Of a stretch of DNA of 64,000 nt, positions 62,848-64,000 are shown piece after piece (the first letter of the stretch is position 1; the number at the start of each line of letters is the position of its first letter). This stretch comes from Paenibacillus xylanexedens (GTDB taxonomy: Bacteria; Bacillota; Bacilli; Paenibacillales; Paenibacillaceae). The stretch is taken from assembly GCF_007680605.1 (NCBI RefSeq), contig NZ_VEIO01000004.1, forward strand, positions 1 to 64,000, given 5' to 3'. Under the pieces are notes generated by a model, which made no database searches, was not told the DNA's origin, and was given only the letters and a program-made list of their open reading frames with translations. A program made the position numbers and the translations under genes.

Positions 62848-63123
62848 TTAGATAAACATGGTTTTGGAGATGATTACGAGCAGAATGAATAAAACAAGAA
62901 TGGTTCCCATGGAGCTCCAGACGCCCCCACCACAGGCAGGTGCACAACCATGGTGATATCCCTGCACCATCGGTGCTTGATTCGGCTGGTAGCCATAAGG
63001 CATCGTTCCGTAATTGTACATGTCTTGACCTGGATATTGGTATCCGTACATATGTTCATGCCCTCCTTGTAGTCCGTAAACTTGCCCCTGTCCGTTCGGT
63101 GAGTTCGGTTTAACTTCGCTCAT
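62848..63123 (-). CDS. YjcZ-family small spore protein with Gly/Tyr-rich head
   Basis: A protein of 91 residues. The C-terminus GGGVWSSMGTILVLFILLVIISKTMFI is the YjcZ-type membrane segment; the first ~60 residues are rich in Gly, Tyr, Pro and Gln. AAGGAGG lies 7 nt before the ATG at 63123. YjcZ-family genes are expressed in sporulation; the role is not known. Confidence 0.85.
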   Translation of the reverse strand: MSEVKPNSPNGQGQVYGLQGGHEHMYGYQYPGQDMYNYGTMPYGYQPNQAPMVQGYHHGCAPACGGGVWSSMGTILVLFILLVIISKTMFI

Positions 63124-63437
63124 CGTCATGCCTCCTTAACGTTTGCCTACACCTTAAGCTATGTATTTGCCCTATACGGTGACCGGGCTATGGCCCTCAT
63201 GATCTCAAAATAGGCGTTTAACCTGACCACCTTTATCCTTTTCTTACCATTCTCGCTCTCACTTGTTTCTACTCTTCCCTCCCCCCTATTTTTCTCTTCA
63301 ACTGATCATCCCCCTACTTTGTTACAAGTCGTAACATTCCCCACTTCGTCTCGTGCCACTATTATTTCTCATATTCCCTTCTATCAAGTGTCCAAAATCG
63401 AACTAGCCCCTTCCTCAACGAAGCTTGTCCAATCTCA

Positions 63438-63464
63438 TAAAACCCTGCCGGTTACCCGGCAGAG
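63438..63464 (-). terminator. Terminator of the second yjcZ-type gene
   Basis: CTGCCGG (63445-63451) pairs with CCGGCAG (63456-63462); on the minus strand GGTTTTAT follows. Confidence 0.7.
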
Positions 63465-63473
63465 CACTACACA

Positions 63474-63578
63474 TTATACCCAGAACGACTTAGTGATGAT
63501 CACGAGCAGAATAAACAACACCAGGATTGCTCCAGTGGAAGTCCAGCCGCCGTATCCGATTCCTCCTACTTCACCCAT
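63474..63578 (-). CDS. YjcZ-family small protein (34 residues)
   Basis: Reads MGEVGGIGYGGWTSTGAI, then LVLFILLVIITKSFWV: a Gly-rich start and a single membrane segment, the standard YjcZ form. GGGAGGG lies before the ATG. Too short for normal gene calling. Confidence 0.88.
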   Translation of the reverse strand: MGEVGGIGYGGWTSTGAILVLFILLVIITKSFWV

Positions 63579-63620
63579 CTTAAACCCTCCCCTACGTGCG
63601 AATTTTACTATAAACTTTTA

Positions 63621-63725
63621 TTAGATCAGGAATGCTTTAGAGATGATCACCAGCAAGATAAAGAGAACCAGAATCGCACCAGTCGATGTCCATGCACCGC
63701 CGTATCCACCAACTACTCCACTCAT
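63621..63725 (-). CDS. YjcZ-family small protein (34 residues)
   Basis: Reads MSGVVGGYGGAWTSTGAI, then LVLFILLVIISKAFLI. Nearly the same as the gene at 63474-63578. AAAGGAGGG lies before the ATG. Together with the other two it forms a series of three yjcZ genes. Confidence 0.9.
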   Translation of the reverse strand: MSGVVGGYGGAWTSTGAILVLFILLVIISKAFLI

Positions 63726-64000
63726 GTAAAACCCTCCTTTGATTTGAGGTACAGTTCACTATATGCATCGGACGCGCAACCGACCGGGCGCAGAAGTAAA
63801 ATGGGCTGACTTCCCGTTTCGACTATATTCTTCACCAAGAAGATTAGTAATAATTAAGGTTATAAATACATCCTTTATTGTCTTTCGCTTACTTTAATTA
63901 ATACATAGTGTTATATTTTATTAGATTTGTGGCCTTTACGTTCCTTATATTGGGAGATATGCTATCCCTTTATTAAGAAGGGTTGTTATTCTAAAATCTA
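63726..64000. other. Intergenic at the right edge
   Basis: No gene seen. On the minus strand CATATAGT near 63760-63767 recalls a SigE/SigK -10 box, which would fit sporulation control of the yjcZ genes, but the -35 side is not convincing. Confidence 0.35.

Noticed and set aside
1..64000. tRNA, rRNA, CRISPR, prophage or IS elements
   Set aside because: I saw no cloverleaf, ribosomal sequence, spaced repeats, integrase or transposase in any part of the window.

Overview
The window reads as chromosomal DNA of a spore-forming Bacillota, most likely a Paenibacillus. The signs are AAGGAGG-type ribosome binding sites nearly everywhere, a caa3 oxidase ctaCDEFG cluster, copper-amine-oxidase-like stalk domains, a YesM/YesN pair beside a sugar ABC transporter, a YwqA/YwqB helicase pair and three YjcZ-type small spore proteins. 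I see no rRNA, tRNA, CRISPR array, transposase, prophage or plasmid genes. The genus is an inference from gene content.

Layout. 0-5.5 kb: a secreted TraB/GumN protein, a DUF421 membrane protein, and a MarR regulator followed by a DHA2-type efflux pump with two identical 14-bp repeats over its promoter. 5.6-10.1 kb: a five-gene minus-strand ABC operon (permease-like protein, GntR regulator, ATPase, NatA, NatB) starting at a promoter overlapped by a near-perfect operator palindrome. 10.2-16.9 kb: a His/Ser-rich anchored protein, a beta/gamma-crystallin protein and the caa3 oxidase operon with a consensus promoter. 17-24.3 kb: methionine aminopeptidase, small hypothetical genes, xpt-pbuX under a guanine-type riboswitch whose antiterminator pairing can be read, mscL with a zinc ribbon, and a Nudix hydrolase. 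24.4-30.4 kb: a nested inverted-repeat element, a zinc-ribbon/TrmB gene pair and a UvrD-like helicase.

30.6-40.3 kb: a Gfo/Idh/MocA oxidoreductase with a GNAT acetyltransferase, a stalk-domain protein with an internal duplication, RidA, a VanY-like carboxypeptidase, YwqB/YwqA and a lone CheW. 40.3-43.8 kb: an SDR-alpha/beta hydrolase fusion with a TetR regulator and matching operators, flanked on both sides by DnaA-box-like clusters. 43.8-51.2 kb: a sugar ABC transporter, split by a repeat-rich 726-bp gap, and a divergent YesMN pair. 51.2-58.8 kb: an ACR3/BASS-like transporter, TspO, a second RidA, an NAD(P)-binding protein, an MFS transporter, a LytS-type histidine kinase and a PAP2 phosphatase. 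58.8-64 kb: an HD-GYP protein, an ECF sigma/anti-sigma pair, a candidate plus-strand non-coding RNA and three yjcZ genes.

The most notable non-genic signals are the complete riboswitch/antiterminator/terminator set of xpt-pbuX; an unidentified structured transcript at 62.34-62.63 kb with its own promoter and terminator; two copies of a ~187-bp fold-back repeat (45.2 and 53.5 kb); a 200-bp nested inverted repeat at 24.5 kb; and the two DnaA-box clusters near 40.6 and 43.7 kb.
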